From Nitrospira sp. (GTDB lineage Bacteria > Nitrospirota > Nitrospiria > Nitrospirales > Nitrospiraceae), in NCBI GenBank assembly GCA_016715825.1, contig JADJXO010000001.1, forward strand, positions 371,001 through 435,000: 64,000 bases of DNA. The letters are read 5' to 3'. The notes under the pieces are model-generated. The model saw only the letters and a program-made list of their open reading frames with translations, was not told where the DNA came from and did not search any database. The translations under genes and the position numbers were made by a program. Shown here piece by piece: positions 51,411-60,857 of the stretch. Position 1 is the stretch's first letter. Every line of letters starts with the position of its first letter.

Positions 51411-51522
51411 GAAATCAATCGACAGATTTAAGGTTCCGATACACAATCGCGTATCGACCTACTCTTCCGGATCGATAACGTGTTCGGATTATTCCTGATT
51501 CACATTTCAACACGACCGTCTC

Positions 51523-53097
51523 ATGTCTAGCACGCGTTCACTTGTCATCGCATCGGCTCTGATCGTGTCGCTCCTTGCATACATGTATGCGGACAGTCTC
51601 GTGTTTCTGTTGAGCCGATGGCTTGGGAGCGAGGATTATAGCCATGGGATATTCGTGCCGTTCATCAGCGGGTATTTGGTTTGGCAATTACGTCATCATC
51701 TCAGCGGAATTGCCAAGGAAAAGTCCTGGTGGGGGATCCCGATCATGACGGTGGGGCTCATCCTCTATGTGGTAGGGGAGCTGTCTACGTTGTTCGTCCT
51801 CTTACATATCTCATTGTGGGTCGTATTGATCGGGTTAACCATCACGCTCCTCGGTCTTCGGGGGGCTCACGCCATCGCATTTCCTCTTGGATATCTCTTG
51901 ACCGCAATCCCACTTCCGACTTTCTTCTATGCGAATCTATCGAGTCAGCTTCAATTGTGGTCGTCATCTCTCGGAGTGGGGTGTTTGCAGCTCGTCGGGG
52001 TGATCGCCTTTCGCGAGGGCAATGTCATCGATCTTGGGCAAGTTCAGCTTCAGGTTGTCGAAGCCTGTAGCGGGGTTCGGTATCTGCTTCCCTTAACCGC
52101 GCTTGCCCTGTTGTGCGCGTATCTGTTCAAGGACAAGATGTGGAAACGAGTTGTTCTGGTACTCTCCGCGATTCCAATTTCAATCCTTCTTAATGGATTT
52201 CGGATCGGCATGATCGGCGTACTGGTCGAACTCTATGGGAAGGGGGCGGCGGAAGGGTTTTATCATCTCTTTGAGGGGTGGGTGATTTTCATGGTGAGTT
52301 TGGCCCTGCTCATCATTGAAATGGGGTTATTGGGAAAGATTGGAGCAGCCGGGCCTCATGAATCATTCCTGGGGCAGTTTTCATGGGGACAACACTCCAA
52401 GGATCATGATGTGGCGGCCACGGCAACCCTACCGAACCGCATCGTGCCTAGTCCTAGTCCGGCCTATCTGTGCAGCGTGGCGATTCTCATCCCCTTTACG
52501 ATGCTTTCGAGCCTGTTAGCAGATCGTGAGGAGATTCCTCCGACGAGGATGAGCTTTGTGGACTTCCCGATGCAGGTCGGCTCGTGGCGAGGCGAGCGTT
52601 TTCCTCTGGAAAAACAGTATATCGACGCACTCCGATTCGATGATTACGTGTTAGCCGACTATCGCTCAGCTCCCGGGCACCTGGTCAACTTCTATTCCGC
52701 CTACTATGGATCACAACGAAAAGGACAATCCGCCCACTCACCTAAGAGTTGTTTGCCTGGTGGCGGTTGGGAGATCGCCTCCCTCACGCACAAGGAATTG
52801 CCGTCGTCACGACAGATGAAGCAGCCGGTTATGGCGAATCGTGCTGTCATTCGCAAGGGTGATCAAAAGCAGATTGTCTTGTACTGGTTCAAGCAACGGG
52901 ACCGCTATCTTGCGGATGAGTATCTGGTCAAGTTGTTCTTGATGTGGGATGCGGTCTCACGACAACGCACGGACGGTGCGTTGGTGAGGCTCGCCTCGTT
53001 GGTAGGTCCGGGTGAATCAGAGGCAATGGTCGACCAACGTCTTCAAGATTTTGCGGCTGAAATGGGACATGAATTGAATCGGTTTGTCCCTGACTAA
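51523..53097 (+). CDS. xrtD: Exosortase fused to EpsI domain, XrtD type
   Basis: 524 residues. The polytopic N-terminal half is an exosortase, with catalytic C182 (VVEACSGVRYLLP), R227 (NGFRIG) and H248 (GFYHLFEGW). The C-terminal ~190 residues are an EpsI domain (SFVDFPMQVGSWRGE, YYGSQRKGQSAHSPKSCLPGGGW). This fusion plus the neighbouring VPLPA-CTERM protein fits the VPLPA-specific exosortase XrtD; the exact subtype is inference. It cleaves C-terminal sorting signals at the inner membrane. It stands at the head of the export gene series. Confidence 0.88.
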   Translation: MSSTRSLVIASALIVSLLAYMYADSLVFLLSRWLGSEDYSHGIFVPFISGYLVWQLRHHLSGIAKEKSWWGIPIMTVGLILYVVGELSTLFVLLHISLWVVLIGLTITLLGLRGAHAIAFPLGYLLTAIPLPTFFYANLSSQLQLWSSSLGVGCLQLVGVIAFREGNVIDLGQVQLQVVEACSGVRYLLPLTALALLCAYLFKDKMWKRVVLVLSAIPISILLNGFRIGMIGVLVELYGKGAAEGFYHLFEGWVIFMVSLALLIIEMGLLGKIGAAGPHESFLGQFSWGQHSKDHDVAATATLPNRIVPSPSPAYLCSVAILIPFTMLSSLLADREEIPPTRMSFVDFPMQVGSWRGERFPLEKQYIDALRFDDYVLADYRSAPGHLVNFYSAYYGSQRKGQSAHSPKSCLPGGGWEIASLTHKELPSSRQMKQPVMANRAVIRKGDQKQIVLYWFKQRDRYLADEYLVKLFLMWDAVSRQRTDGALVRLASLVGPGESEAMVDQRLQDFAAEMGHELNRFVPD

Positions 53098-53129
53098 ATA
53101 AGGACCGCTGAACGGGTAAGGATGCATCG

Positions 53130-54764
53130 ATGATCAACGAACTGTTTTTTAGCTTCATGACAGCCCTCTTGCTGTGCATGGGTCTGATCCCTCTCTTACG
53201 GCTGGTCGCTGAACGATTTCAGGTAATGGATTTGCCTGGAGAGCGAAAAGTCCACGCACACCCTATTCCACGAATTGGAGGCGTCGCTTTTGCCGTCGGT
53301 GCATGCGCTTCAATCGCCTGGTGGGGAGAAAAGGATACGACTTCCCTCTCCGTGTTGCTCGGATGCCTGACTATCGTGGGGTTTGGAGTATGGGATGATC
53401 GGGTCGATCTCGGCTACCGGACAAAACTCATTGGACAATTCCTTGGTGCCCTCGTTGTCGTCTGGGGTGGTGACATTCGATTCGCCACACTGCCGTTTCT
53501 TTCTGAAACGGAAACGCCTGTGTGGGCCGGAAGTCTCTTGACCATTATCTTTCTCATCGGGGTATCGAACGCGGTCAATCTCACGGATGGGTTGGATGGA
53601 CTCGCCGGTGGATTGTCGTTTTTGACGCTGAGTGGGATTGCCTATTTGGCGTACCTGTCGAGTGACTCGACCGTTCTGATGCTGACGGTTCCATTTCTTG
53701 GAGCGCTCTTAGGGTTTTTGCGATACAACACGTATCCAGCACGAATCTTTATGGGCGACGGTGGTAGCCAGCTCTTAGGATTCATGATGGGTGTGTTGGT
53801 CATCTTGCTGACGGACTCGGTGCGCGGTCCGTTTAGCCCCACACTTTCCCTATTCTTACTGGGATTGCCGTTTCTGGATACACTTGGCGTCACGGGTCAG
53901 CGGTTGGCAGAGGGGCGATCCCCATTCGTCGGTGATCGCGCGCATGTCCATCACAAACTCCTGCGCGTTGGGTTGACCCACTATGAAGCCGTCATGGCCA
54001 TCTACCTGATTCAGGCCGGTATGTTAGGAGTCGCCTACGTATTGCGATGGGAGTCGGATGCACTGATTCTTCCTCTCTATCTCCTTCTTGCGATCATCGT
54101 ACTCCTGCTCTTTGTCGCCGCCGGGCGTGACCTCCTTCCGACACCGTCGTCACGGGACGGACTATTTGTCTCAAACATCACGCTCAGGCGGTTTGTGAAG
54201 GAGCGATGGCTCAACGATCTGCCGATTCAATTTCTAGCGGTGGCCGTACCGTTGTTCTTGATCGCGTTGGTCTTTCTCCCATCACATGTACCCAATGATG
54301 TGGGATACCTTTCGATCGCGCTCTTCGGCATCGTGTTATTGGGGCTATCATTCTCCAGCAAAGTCGCTCCCTATTTTGTGCGGGGCGGACTCTACGTCGG
54401 GACGACGTTCCTCCTGTATGTCAGTGAAGGAACCAAGGCGTCTTCTGTGACGGCGATGACCATGGCGCATAACACCTTCTTCTTACTGGTCGCCATCATG
54501 GTGATCCTGAGCCTCCGATTCAATGAGGATAATCGGTTCCAGACCACGCCGCTCGATTATTTGATGATCTTGCTGGCCGTGACGTTTCCGCTTCTTCCTG
54601 AAGTCAATGCGGGCATCGCGCACCTGGGAATCTTCGCCGCCAAGCTGATCGTGCTGTTCTTCTCCTTCGAATTGCTGCTCCATGCCTTCTCAAGCCGTGT
54701 CAGACAGTTGGGACTCGTGTCGCTCTGGATTCTGTTCGGGTTAGGAATTCGGATTTTGTTGTAG
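53130..54764 (+). CDS. WecA/MraY-family undecaprenyl-phosphate sugar-1-phosphate transferase, extended
   Basis: 544 residues. The first ~320 are a WecA-type enzyme: ERKVHAHPIPRIGG, GVWDDRVDLGY, NAVNLTDGLDGLAGG, RIFMGDGGSQLLGF and the HVHHKLL histidines. It starts the repeat unit by loading a HexNAc-1-phosphate on undecaprenyl phosphate, possibly using sugars from the UDP-GlcNAc pathway. An unusual extension of about 210 residues with several more hydrophobic helices follows the catalytic part. No ribosome-binding site better than GGTAAGG is seen. Confidence 0.9.
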   Translation: MINELFFSFMTALLLCMGLIPLLRLVAERFQVMDLPGERKVHAHPIPRIGGVAFAVGACASIAWWGEKDTTSLSVLLGCLTIVGFGVWDDRVDLGYRTKLIGQFLGALVVVWGGDIRFATLPFLSETETPVWAGSLLTIIFLIGVSNAVNLTDGLDGLAGGLSFLTLSGIAYLAYLSSDSTVLMLTVPFLGALLGFLRYNTYPARIFMGDGGSQLLGFMMGVLVILLTDSVRGPFSPTLSLFLLGLPFLDTLGVTGQRLAEGRSPFVGDRAHVHHKLLRVGLTHYEAVMAIYLIQAGMLGVAYVLRWESDALILPLYLLLAIIVLLLFVAAGRDLLPTPSSRDGLFVSNITLRRFVKERWLNDLPIQFLAVAVPLFLIALVFLPSHVPNDVGYLSIALFGIVLLGLSFSSKVAPYFVRGGLYVGTTFLLYVSEGTKASSVTAMTMAHNTFFLLVAIMVILSLRFNEDNRFQTTPLDYLMILLAVTFPLLPEVNAGIAHLGIFAAKLIVLFFSFELLLHAFSSRVRQLGLVSLWILFGLGIRILL

Positions 54765-54837
54765 CGAACCGGGTTACGTAATAACCTACAAGCAAGACGA
54801 AGCATTTCTTCACACTCTATATGGGTGAACGGTAGCC

Positions 54838-57222
54838 ATGAACGTTCGATTGAGTCTCATCGCCTTGATCGCAGTCACGCTGACGGCATGTGGTGGCCCT
54901 GAAGAGAGAAAAGCAAAGTATTTCTCTCGAGCGCATGAATATATGGATGCCGGGAATTATCCAAAAGCCAGAGTGGCGCTCCGAAATGTGCTGAAGATTG
55001 ATCCCAAGGACGGAGAGGCCTATTACCTCTTCGCTCGGGTGGAAGAAAAAGAAAAGAACTGGCGGAACGCGGTGCAGTTATACCAGGAGACTATCAGATT
55101 GGTTCCCGATCACCAGGCCGCGCTCATTACGCTTGGGAAATACTATCTTGAAGCTCGGTTGACGGACCAGGTATCGGAGGTGGCCGATACTGTTCTACGG
55201 AACAATCCACGACATCCTCAAGCAGCGGCTCTGAAGATTGCTGCACAGACTGTAACAGAGCAGGGCGTGTCCGCTGCCATTCCCAAGGCTGAGGCCCTCG
55301 CAACGGAGTTTCCGACGGAGCCGGATGTCGCCATCCTCCTGGCGACGCTGTATCGACATCAGAAACGGTATGGAGAGGCAGAACGCGCGCTTCAACGTGC
55401 GCTCCAGCTGTACCCCAACGACCTCGATCTCCTCAATAATATGAGCGGGGTTTTCAGCAGCGCCAAGAACTGGACGGGTGCCGAAACGATCCTTCGCCGT
55501 ATGATCGAGACCGAGCCGCTATCCATGGACCATCGAATCAGGCTGGTCCGCTTTTATATGGGTCGAGATGCCTTTGGTAAGGCGGAGGCTGTTTTGCGCG
55601 AAGCGATTGCATTGGACCCGGACGACGAGCGGCGTCGTCTCGCTCTGTCGGACTTTCTTGTCAACCGGAAAGATCTCGTTGGTGCGGAACGTGTTCTTCT
55701 CGATGCTACCGTGCAGCTGCCGCATGCACGTCACCTACAGTTCGGATTAGCCGCACTCTACCGAACGAGTGGGCAAGACGAAAAGGCACGAGACCGATAC
55801 AAGGCGCTCGTTCAAGAATTTGAAGATGGTCCGGTGGGGTTGGAGGCAAAGGTACGATTGGCGGAAATGGATCTCTTGGCCGGAAAGCAGGTTGACGCGG
55901 AACGCCGGGTGCAAGAGGTGTTGAAAGAGAATCCTCGCTCTTCCGATGGGTTGATCCTGTCGGGACGTATGGCTTTGGCAAGACGGAATGCAAAAGATGC
56001 CGTACAGGCATTCCGCACGGTCCTGCACGATCAGCCAGAACTCGCGACGGTCCACTATCTCTTGGGCCAGGCCTACCAGCTCACCGGCGAAACCAACTTG
56101 GCGAAGGAAAGTCTTGAGCGGGCCGTTGTTCTGTATCCAGATCAAGTCGAGGCCAAACGATCGCTTGCGGTCCTTGAGAGTCGGAGTGGCCGGTATCAGC
56201 AAGCACGTGCGCGACTCGACGATCTGCTGAAGCAGCGCCCCGATGATGTCGCGGCTCTGGACATGCTGATGACACTTGATCTGATGACGAAGAATTGGTC
56301 GGGAGCGGAGAGAACCTTGGCGCAGCTTCGCCGTGTGTCGGGTGAGCACCACGTCGCGCTGCTGGCTGAAGGACGGTTTTATGAGGCGCAACAGCGATGG
56401 AATGACGCGGGGCGTGCCTATGAACGGGCGATCGTCTCGGCTCCCAACGAGCCGGAACCACTCCTCGCTCTGCTCAAAGTGGAGGTGGCTCAACGACAGA
56501 CTACGAAGGCTCGGGGTCGTCTGCAGGCCATCCTCGCGGCTCGATCAGATCATCCCTTTGCACATGGATTACTGGGTGAAGTGTTATCTCTTCTGGGCGA
56601 GCGTGAAGCGGCAGCGCGAGAGTATCGGGAGGCGGTGCAGTTGAATCCAAGATGGCTGACGCCATGGTTGAATTGGGCCACATTGGCACGTGCCGAGAAA
56701 CAGCCTGCGGTTGCTGTGCACATCGTCGAAGATGGTCTTAAGGCCAATCCGGACAGTGAAGAACTCTATATGTTGTTGGCTTCTGCTCAGTCCGAGCAGG
56801 GGCAAATCGATGCGGCGATGAATGCGTATGACGCGGCACTGCGTCTCAATCCTCGCAACGTCCTGGCGGCGAATAACCTCGCGGTCTTACTGGTGGATCG
56901 AAAGGGCGACCAGCCTAGTCTCCAAAAGGCATTTGCCCTCAGCAGAGATTTTGAGAAAGAGGCTCCGCATCCCCTGTTCCTCGATACCCTTGGGTGGGTG
57001 CGATTCAAAATGGGGCAGCAGGAAGAAGCGATTCGTCTCATGAAACATGCGGTCGCTAAGGCTCCAGAAACGTCTATCCTGAACTATCATCTCGGGATCG
57101 CATTCTTCCAATCCGGGAAACGTGACGAAGCCAGGGTGCATCTCTCCAAGGCGCTGAAGAGCGCCGAAGTGTTTGACGGACGACAAGAGGCCGAACAAGT
57201 TCTTGCACAGCTCAAAGGATAA
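54838..57222 (+). CDS. PEP-CTERM-system TPR lipoprotein, PrsT-like
   Basis: 794 residues. The signal peptide ends in the lipobox LTAC with lipidated C18. The rest consists of about 20 TPR repeats (for example YPKARVALRNVLKIDPKDGEA, ERALQRALQLYPNDLDLLNN). The size and lipobox fit the PrsT group that accompanies exosortase polysaccharide loci. It is likely a periplasmic scaffold for assembly of the export machinery. The gene lies ten bases before the exporter gene, so it is in one operon. Confidence 0.88.
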   Translation: MNVRLSLIALIAVTLTACGGPEERKAKYFSRAHEYMDAGNYPKARVALRNVLKIDPKDGEAYYLFARVEEKEKNWRNAVQLYQETIRLVPDHQAALITLGKYYLEARLTDQVSEVADTVLRNNPRHPQAAALKIAAQTVTEQGVSAAIPKAEALATEFPTEPDVAILLATLYRHQKRYGEAERALQRALQLYPNDLDLLNNMSGVFSSAKNWTGAETILRRMIETEPLSMDHRIRLVRFYMGRDAFGKAEAVLREAIALDPDDERRRLALSDFLVNRKDLVGAERVLLDATVQLPHARHLQFGLAALYRTSGQDEKARDRYKALVQEFEDGPVGLEAKVRLAEMDLLAGKQVDAERRVQEVLKENPRSSDGLILSGRMALARRNAKDAVQAFRTVLHDQPELATVHYLLGQAYQLTGETNLAKESLERAVVLYPDQVEAKRSLAVLESRSGRYQQARARLDDLLKQRPDDVAALDMLMTLDLMTKNWSGAERTLAQLRRVSGEHHVALLAEGRFYEAQQRWNDAGRAYERAIVSAPNEPEPLLALLKVEVAQRQTTKARGRLQAILAARSDHPFAHGLLGEVLSLLGEREAAAREYREAVQLNPRWLTPWLNWATLARAEKQPAVAVHIVEDGLKANPDSEELYMLLASAQSEQGQIDAAMNAYDAALRLNPRNVLAANNLAVLLVDRKGDQPSLQKAFALSRDFEKEAPHPLFLDTLGWVRFKMGQQEEAIRLMKHAVAKAPETSILNYHLGIAFFQSGKRDEARVHLSKALKSAEVFDGRQEAEQVLAQLKG

Positions 57223-57231
57223 GGAGACGCC

Positions 57232-57831
57232 ATGTCTTGTTTTCTTCAAAGGTTGATGAAGCGATGGCTCCTGGTGCTAGGAATAGTCGTTGGCCTTCCT
57301 GCATGTGGAGGAGAAATCACGACCACGGCCATGGCTTCGGAGATCGATCCGGAATACCAGCTAGGAGCTGAAGATGTTCTGTTGATTTCCGTCTGGAAAG
57401 ATGAACAGCTCACACGAGAAGTTGTAGTTCGCCCGGATGGGATGTTCTCGTTCCCTCTCATTGGTGACATTCAGGCCGAGGACAGAACGGTGGATCAAAT
57501 CCGTACCGATCTTGTTCAGCGATTGACGAAGTATATCCCAAATCCAAACGTGTCCGTGGCAGTGAACAAAGTGGCAAGTTACAAGGTGTATATCGTTGGA
57601 CGAGTGAATAAACCAGGTGAATACGTGATTGGGCATTACGCCGATGTCCTTCAAGCCTTGAGTCTTGCCGGAGGATTAACGCCATTTGCCAAAGAAAATG
57701 ACATTAAAGTCATGCGCCGAGTACGAGGAGAACAGCACGCCATTCCCTTTCGGTATGGAGACATGAGAAACGGGAGGGCGCTGGAGCAAAATATCGTTCT
57801 GCAACGTGGTGACGTTGTGATGGTGCCGTGA
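57232..57831 (+). CDS. Wza-like polysaccharide export lipoprotein
   Basis: 199 residues. The lipobox GLPAC places lipidated C25 near the N-terminus. The polysaccharide export domain follows (YQLGAEDVLLISVWKDEQLTR, VRPDGMFSFPLIGDIQAEDRT), then a SLBB-type segment (VYIVGRVNKPGEYVIG, LQALSLAGGLTPFA). It should form the outer-membrane export channel. It is a short version compared with Wza. It overlaps the next gene by 4 nt (GTGA). Confidence 0.92.
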   Translation: MSCFLQRLMKRWLLVLGIVVGLPACGGEITTTAMASEIDPEYQLGAEDVLLISVWKDEQLTREVVVRPDGMFSFPLIGDIQAEDRTVDQIRTDLVQRLTKYIPNPNVSVAVNKVASYKVYIVGRVNKPGEYVIGHYADVLQALSLAGGLTPFAKENDIKVMRRVRGEQHAIPFRYGDMRNGRALEQNIVLQRGDVVMVP

Positions 57832-59066
57832 CGGTTCATGCGCGGGTGCAGTTGAAGGGCTCGAAGGAGAGTCGAGGGTGGGGTAGCAAGTGGGGTCCCG
57901 CCGTTCTGTGCGGTTTCATGGTCATCTTGCTCAGTATGGTGTCGAGGATCCAGGCTGCAGAATGGTCGGTGTCCCCTTCTCTAGGAGTCAAGGGAGTTTA
58001 TAACAGCAATTTGCTGCTGACGCCGCTCCCTCACGATGACACGTATGGATATTGGGTGACACCGGCGATGGAAGTATCAGGCAATAGCGAACGGCTGGAG
58101 ATGAGCAGCCGAATCGCGGCGGATGTTGTCGGATATTTTGGAGGAGAGGAGAGGCAATTTACGAACGTATTTGTGCCATTGTCCATCCGCTATAAGACGG
58201 AGAACGATGTGATCGGATTCTCGGGAGGCCTCACCCGCGACAATACCCTGCTCAGCGAATTACAGGCCACGGGGGTGGTGCTCCAGTTTGCCCAGCGCAA
58301 TCAGTGGAACTTCAACCCGACGTGGACGAGAAGATTGACCGAGAAATTGTCGTTTCAATCAGGGGTGCAGTTTTCAGACACGACCTATGAAAGCGGACGG
58401 TTGGTCGACTACCGGTTGTTTGGTGGGTCTGGCGGGTTCGGTTATGCGCTGACCGAACGGGATCAAGTCCAGATCATGGGATCATATCTCGACTTTAGAA
58501 CGACCGATTCACCGTCCGTATTCCGATCCAACTTTCCGGGGATCGACATGAGCCTGACCCATGCATTCAGTGAATCCCTGACAGGCACGGTCCATGGCGG
58601 CCCACGGTTTCTCCAATCCACCTCGGAGATCGTAGGTGGAAATTTTACCACGCGCGATACGGTGTGGTTGGTCGGGGCGAGCCTGCAACAACAATTTGAA
58701 CGAGCCACGGTCAGCGCATCCTTCGAACGTGATTTGGTCCCGAGCGGATTTGGATTGCTCATCCAGACCAATCGAGCGCAGGCGTCAGCTTCGTACGACA
58801 TCTCAGAAACGCTGAACTGTTCCGTGAGCGTGGTCGGTGTGCTGACCTCTGGGAAGTCACCAGTGGCGGTCGGCGGCGTGTTTCCGGATAGCCGCTATGT
58901 CAGCGTGGCGCCGAAACTGTCCTGGAAGTTTCTGGAGTGGTGGCAGGCCGAGGTGTCCTATATGCATCGCTGGCGTGACATCGATACGCAGGTGGATTCG
59001 GCGAATTCTCATGCGACGACATTTATGGTGACCTATTATCCACCGAAACGGACATTGTTCCACTAA
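57828..59066 (+). CDS. Outer-membrane beta-barrel protein of the exosortase locus
   Basis: 412 residues with an N-terminal hydrophobic segment (AVLCGFMVILLSMVSRIQAAE) that reads as a signal peptide. The rest alternates amphipathic strands ending at aromatic residues, such as SPSLGVKGVYNSN, FNPTWTRRLTEKLSFQSGVQF and FMVTYYPPKRTLFH. The terminal Phe/His-type end is usual for barrels. It matches outer-membrane proteins associated with PEP-CTERM loci and may form a pore or secretin-like partner. The GTG at 57828 overlaps the exporter stop by 4 nt. Confidence 0.8.
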   Translation: MTVHARVQLKGSKESRGWGSKWGPAVLCGFMVILLSMVSRIQAAEWSVSPSLGVKGVYNSNLLLTPLPHDDTYGYWVTPAMEVSGNSERLEMSSRIAADVVGYFGGEERQFTNVFVPLSIRYKTENDVIGFSGGLTRDNTLLSELQATGVVLQFAQRNQWNFNPTWTRRLTEKLSFQSGVQFSDTTYESGRLVDYRLFGGSGGFGYALTERDQVQIMGSYLDFRTTDSPSVFRSNFPGIDMSLTHAFSESLTGTVHGGPRFLQSTSEIVGGNFTTRDTVWLVGASLQQQFERATVSASFERDLVPSGFGLLIQTNRAQASASYDISETLNCSVSVVGVLTSGKSPVAVGGVFPDSRYVSVAPKLSWKFLEWWQAEVSYMHRWRDIDTQVDSANSHATTFMVTYYPPKRTLFH

Positions 59067-59070
59067 GATC

Positions 59071-60843
59071 ATGACACACACACACACCTCACAACAGATC
59101 TCCGAACAGGGGAAGAGTTTCGCTGAATATCTCGCCGCCTTTCGACGGCACCGAACGCTGATTCTACTCACGAGCTTCGGTCTACTCACCGTCTCGTTGG
59201 TATTAGCGTTTCTCTGGCCGCCGACCTATAAGTCGACGGCAACGATATTGATCGAAGAGCAGGAAATTCCTTCAGACCTCGTTCGCTCCACCATTACCAG
59301 TTATGCCGATCAACGGATTGAGACCATCAAGCAACAGGTGATGAGCCGCACCACACTCTGGAAAGTGGTCGAGCAATTCAATCTCTACCAGGAAGAACGG
59401 AAAAGCAGTCCCACGGAAGAGATTATAAAACGCTTTATTAAGGATATCGAGGTCGAGGTCATCAGTGCGGATGTCGTCGACAAACGCACGCAGCATGCGA
59501 CCAAAGCCACCATCGCCTTTACCGTTACGTACCAGAATCGATCGCCTGAACTGGCCCAACAGGTGGCCAACGAACTGACGAGTCTGTTCCTGGGCGAAAA
59601 CTTGAAGAGCCGTGAACGGCAGGCGCAGGAGGCCACGTCGTTTCTGCAGCAGGAAGCAGAAAACCTGGCTCAACATATCAACGACATCGATGAGAAAATC
59701 GCAAAGTTTAAGCGGCGAGCGAATGGAGCGCTGCCGGAGTTGACCGCCCTGAATCAGCAGTTGATGAACCAAGCCGAGCGTGAGTTGATGGATGTCGATC
59801 AGCAGATGCGTAGCCTGGAAGAGCGCAAGACCTACCTTGAAGGAGAGCTGGCGACCATCAAACCAAATACTCCGATTCTCTCGGTGACCGGAGAACGGAT
59901 TTTGGATTCGACCGAACGACTCCGGGCGCTTCGCGCGGAGTACGCAGCGGCTTCCGCAAATCTCTCGGCGGATCACCCGGACATCGTGAAAATGAAACAG
60001 GAGATTGAGGCCTTAGAGAAGGAAACCGGACGACCTCCAGACGGCGAAGAAGCTTCAAAGCAGCTCATCGATGCCCGTGCTGTCTTGGCAGCCGACCTCG
60101 AAAGACTTGGAGCCGTCCATCCGGATATCCTTCGTGCACAGCGGAAAGTCGCGGCTCTCGAACAGGAGGTCTTGAGGTTCCGCTCCATACCAAGCCCGTC
60201 TACGGGCCAACGGCCTGAAAACCCGGCCTATATTAATCTTCAGGCACAGCTGAATTCGGCCCTTTCTTCACTGGAGGCGCTCCGCAAGACGCGGCTGGAG
60301 GTGAAGCGCCGGTTGAATGAATATGCAACACGCCTGGAACGATCTCCTGGGATCGAACCGGAGTATCTGGTGTTCATGAGAGATCGAGACACGTCGGCGC
60401 AGAAATACCAAGAAATCAGGTCACGACTGTTGGAAGCGAAGGTGTCGGAAGGGTTGGAGGTGCAGCGAAAAGGTGAACGGTTTTCTTTAATTGATCCGCC
60501 AAGTCTTCCCGAAAAGCCATTTAAACCCAACCGTCTCGCTATCGTGTTGCTCGGCACGGTTCTGGCCCTCGGTGCCGGCATCGGTGCGGGAGCGGCTGTC
60601 GAATCGATGGATCACTCGATCCGGTCCCCTGAGCAGCTCCTACAGCTCACACAGCATTTTCCCCTGGCCGTGGTCCCGTTTATGCCCAATGAAGAGGATG
60701 TATCACAAATACGGGTCAGACGACGACTCGCCCAAACGGCAGGAGTCGGGGTCATCGGAACGGCACTCGTGCTGCTGCATGTATTCGTGATTCCATTGGA
60801 TGTGCTGTGGTTTACCGCCTTGAGACGAATTGGTATGGAATAA
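59071..60843 (+). CDS. Wzz/GumC-type polysaccharide co-polymerase
   Basis: 590 residues. The Wzz domain is at the N-terminus (FAEYLAAFRRHRTLILLTS, TM about 29-49; YKSTATILIEEQEIPS), then a long periplasmic coiled coil (about 180-440), Pro-rich LPEKPFKPNRLAIVLLGTVLALG, TM at about 487-507, and one more helix at the end. It controls chain length and links synthesis to export. It lacks a kinase domain, which is encoded separately by the next gene. Confidence 0.92.
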   Translation: MTHTHTSQQISEQGKSFAEYLAAFRRHRTLILLTSFGLLTVSLVLAFLWPPTYKSTATILIEEQEIPSDLVRSTITSYADQRIETIKQQVMSRTTLWKVVEQFNLYQEERKSSPTEEIIKRFIKDIEVEVISADVVDKRTQHATKATIAFTVTYQNRSPELAQQVANELTSLFLGENLKSRERQAQEATSFLQQEAENLAQHINDIDEKIAKFKRRANGALPELTALNQQLMNQAERELMDVDQQMRSLEERKTYLEGELATIKPNTPILSVTGERILDSTERLRALRAEYAAASANLSADHPDIVKMKQEIEALEKETGRPPDGEEASKQLIDARAVLAADLERLGAVHPDILRAQRKVAALEQEVLRFRSIPSPSTGQRPENPAYINLQAQLNSALSSLEALRKTRLEVKRRLNEYATRLERSPGIEPEYLVFMRDRDTSAQKYQEIRSRLLEAKVSEGLEVQRKGERFSLIDPPSLPEKPFKPNRLAIVLLGTVLALGAGIGAGAAVESMDHSIRSPEQLLQLTQHFPLAVVPFMPNEEDVSQIRVRRRLAQTAGVGVIGTALVLLHVFVIPLDVLWFTALRRIGME

Positions 60844-60857
60844 GGAACAAGAAGGCT

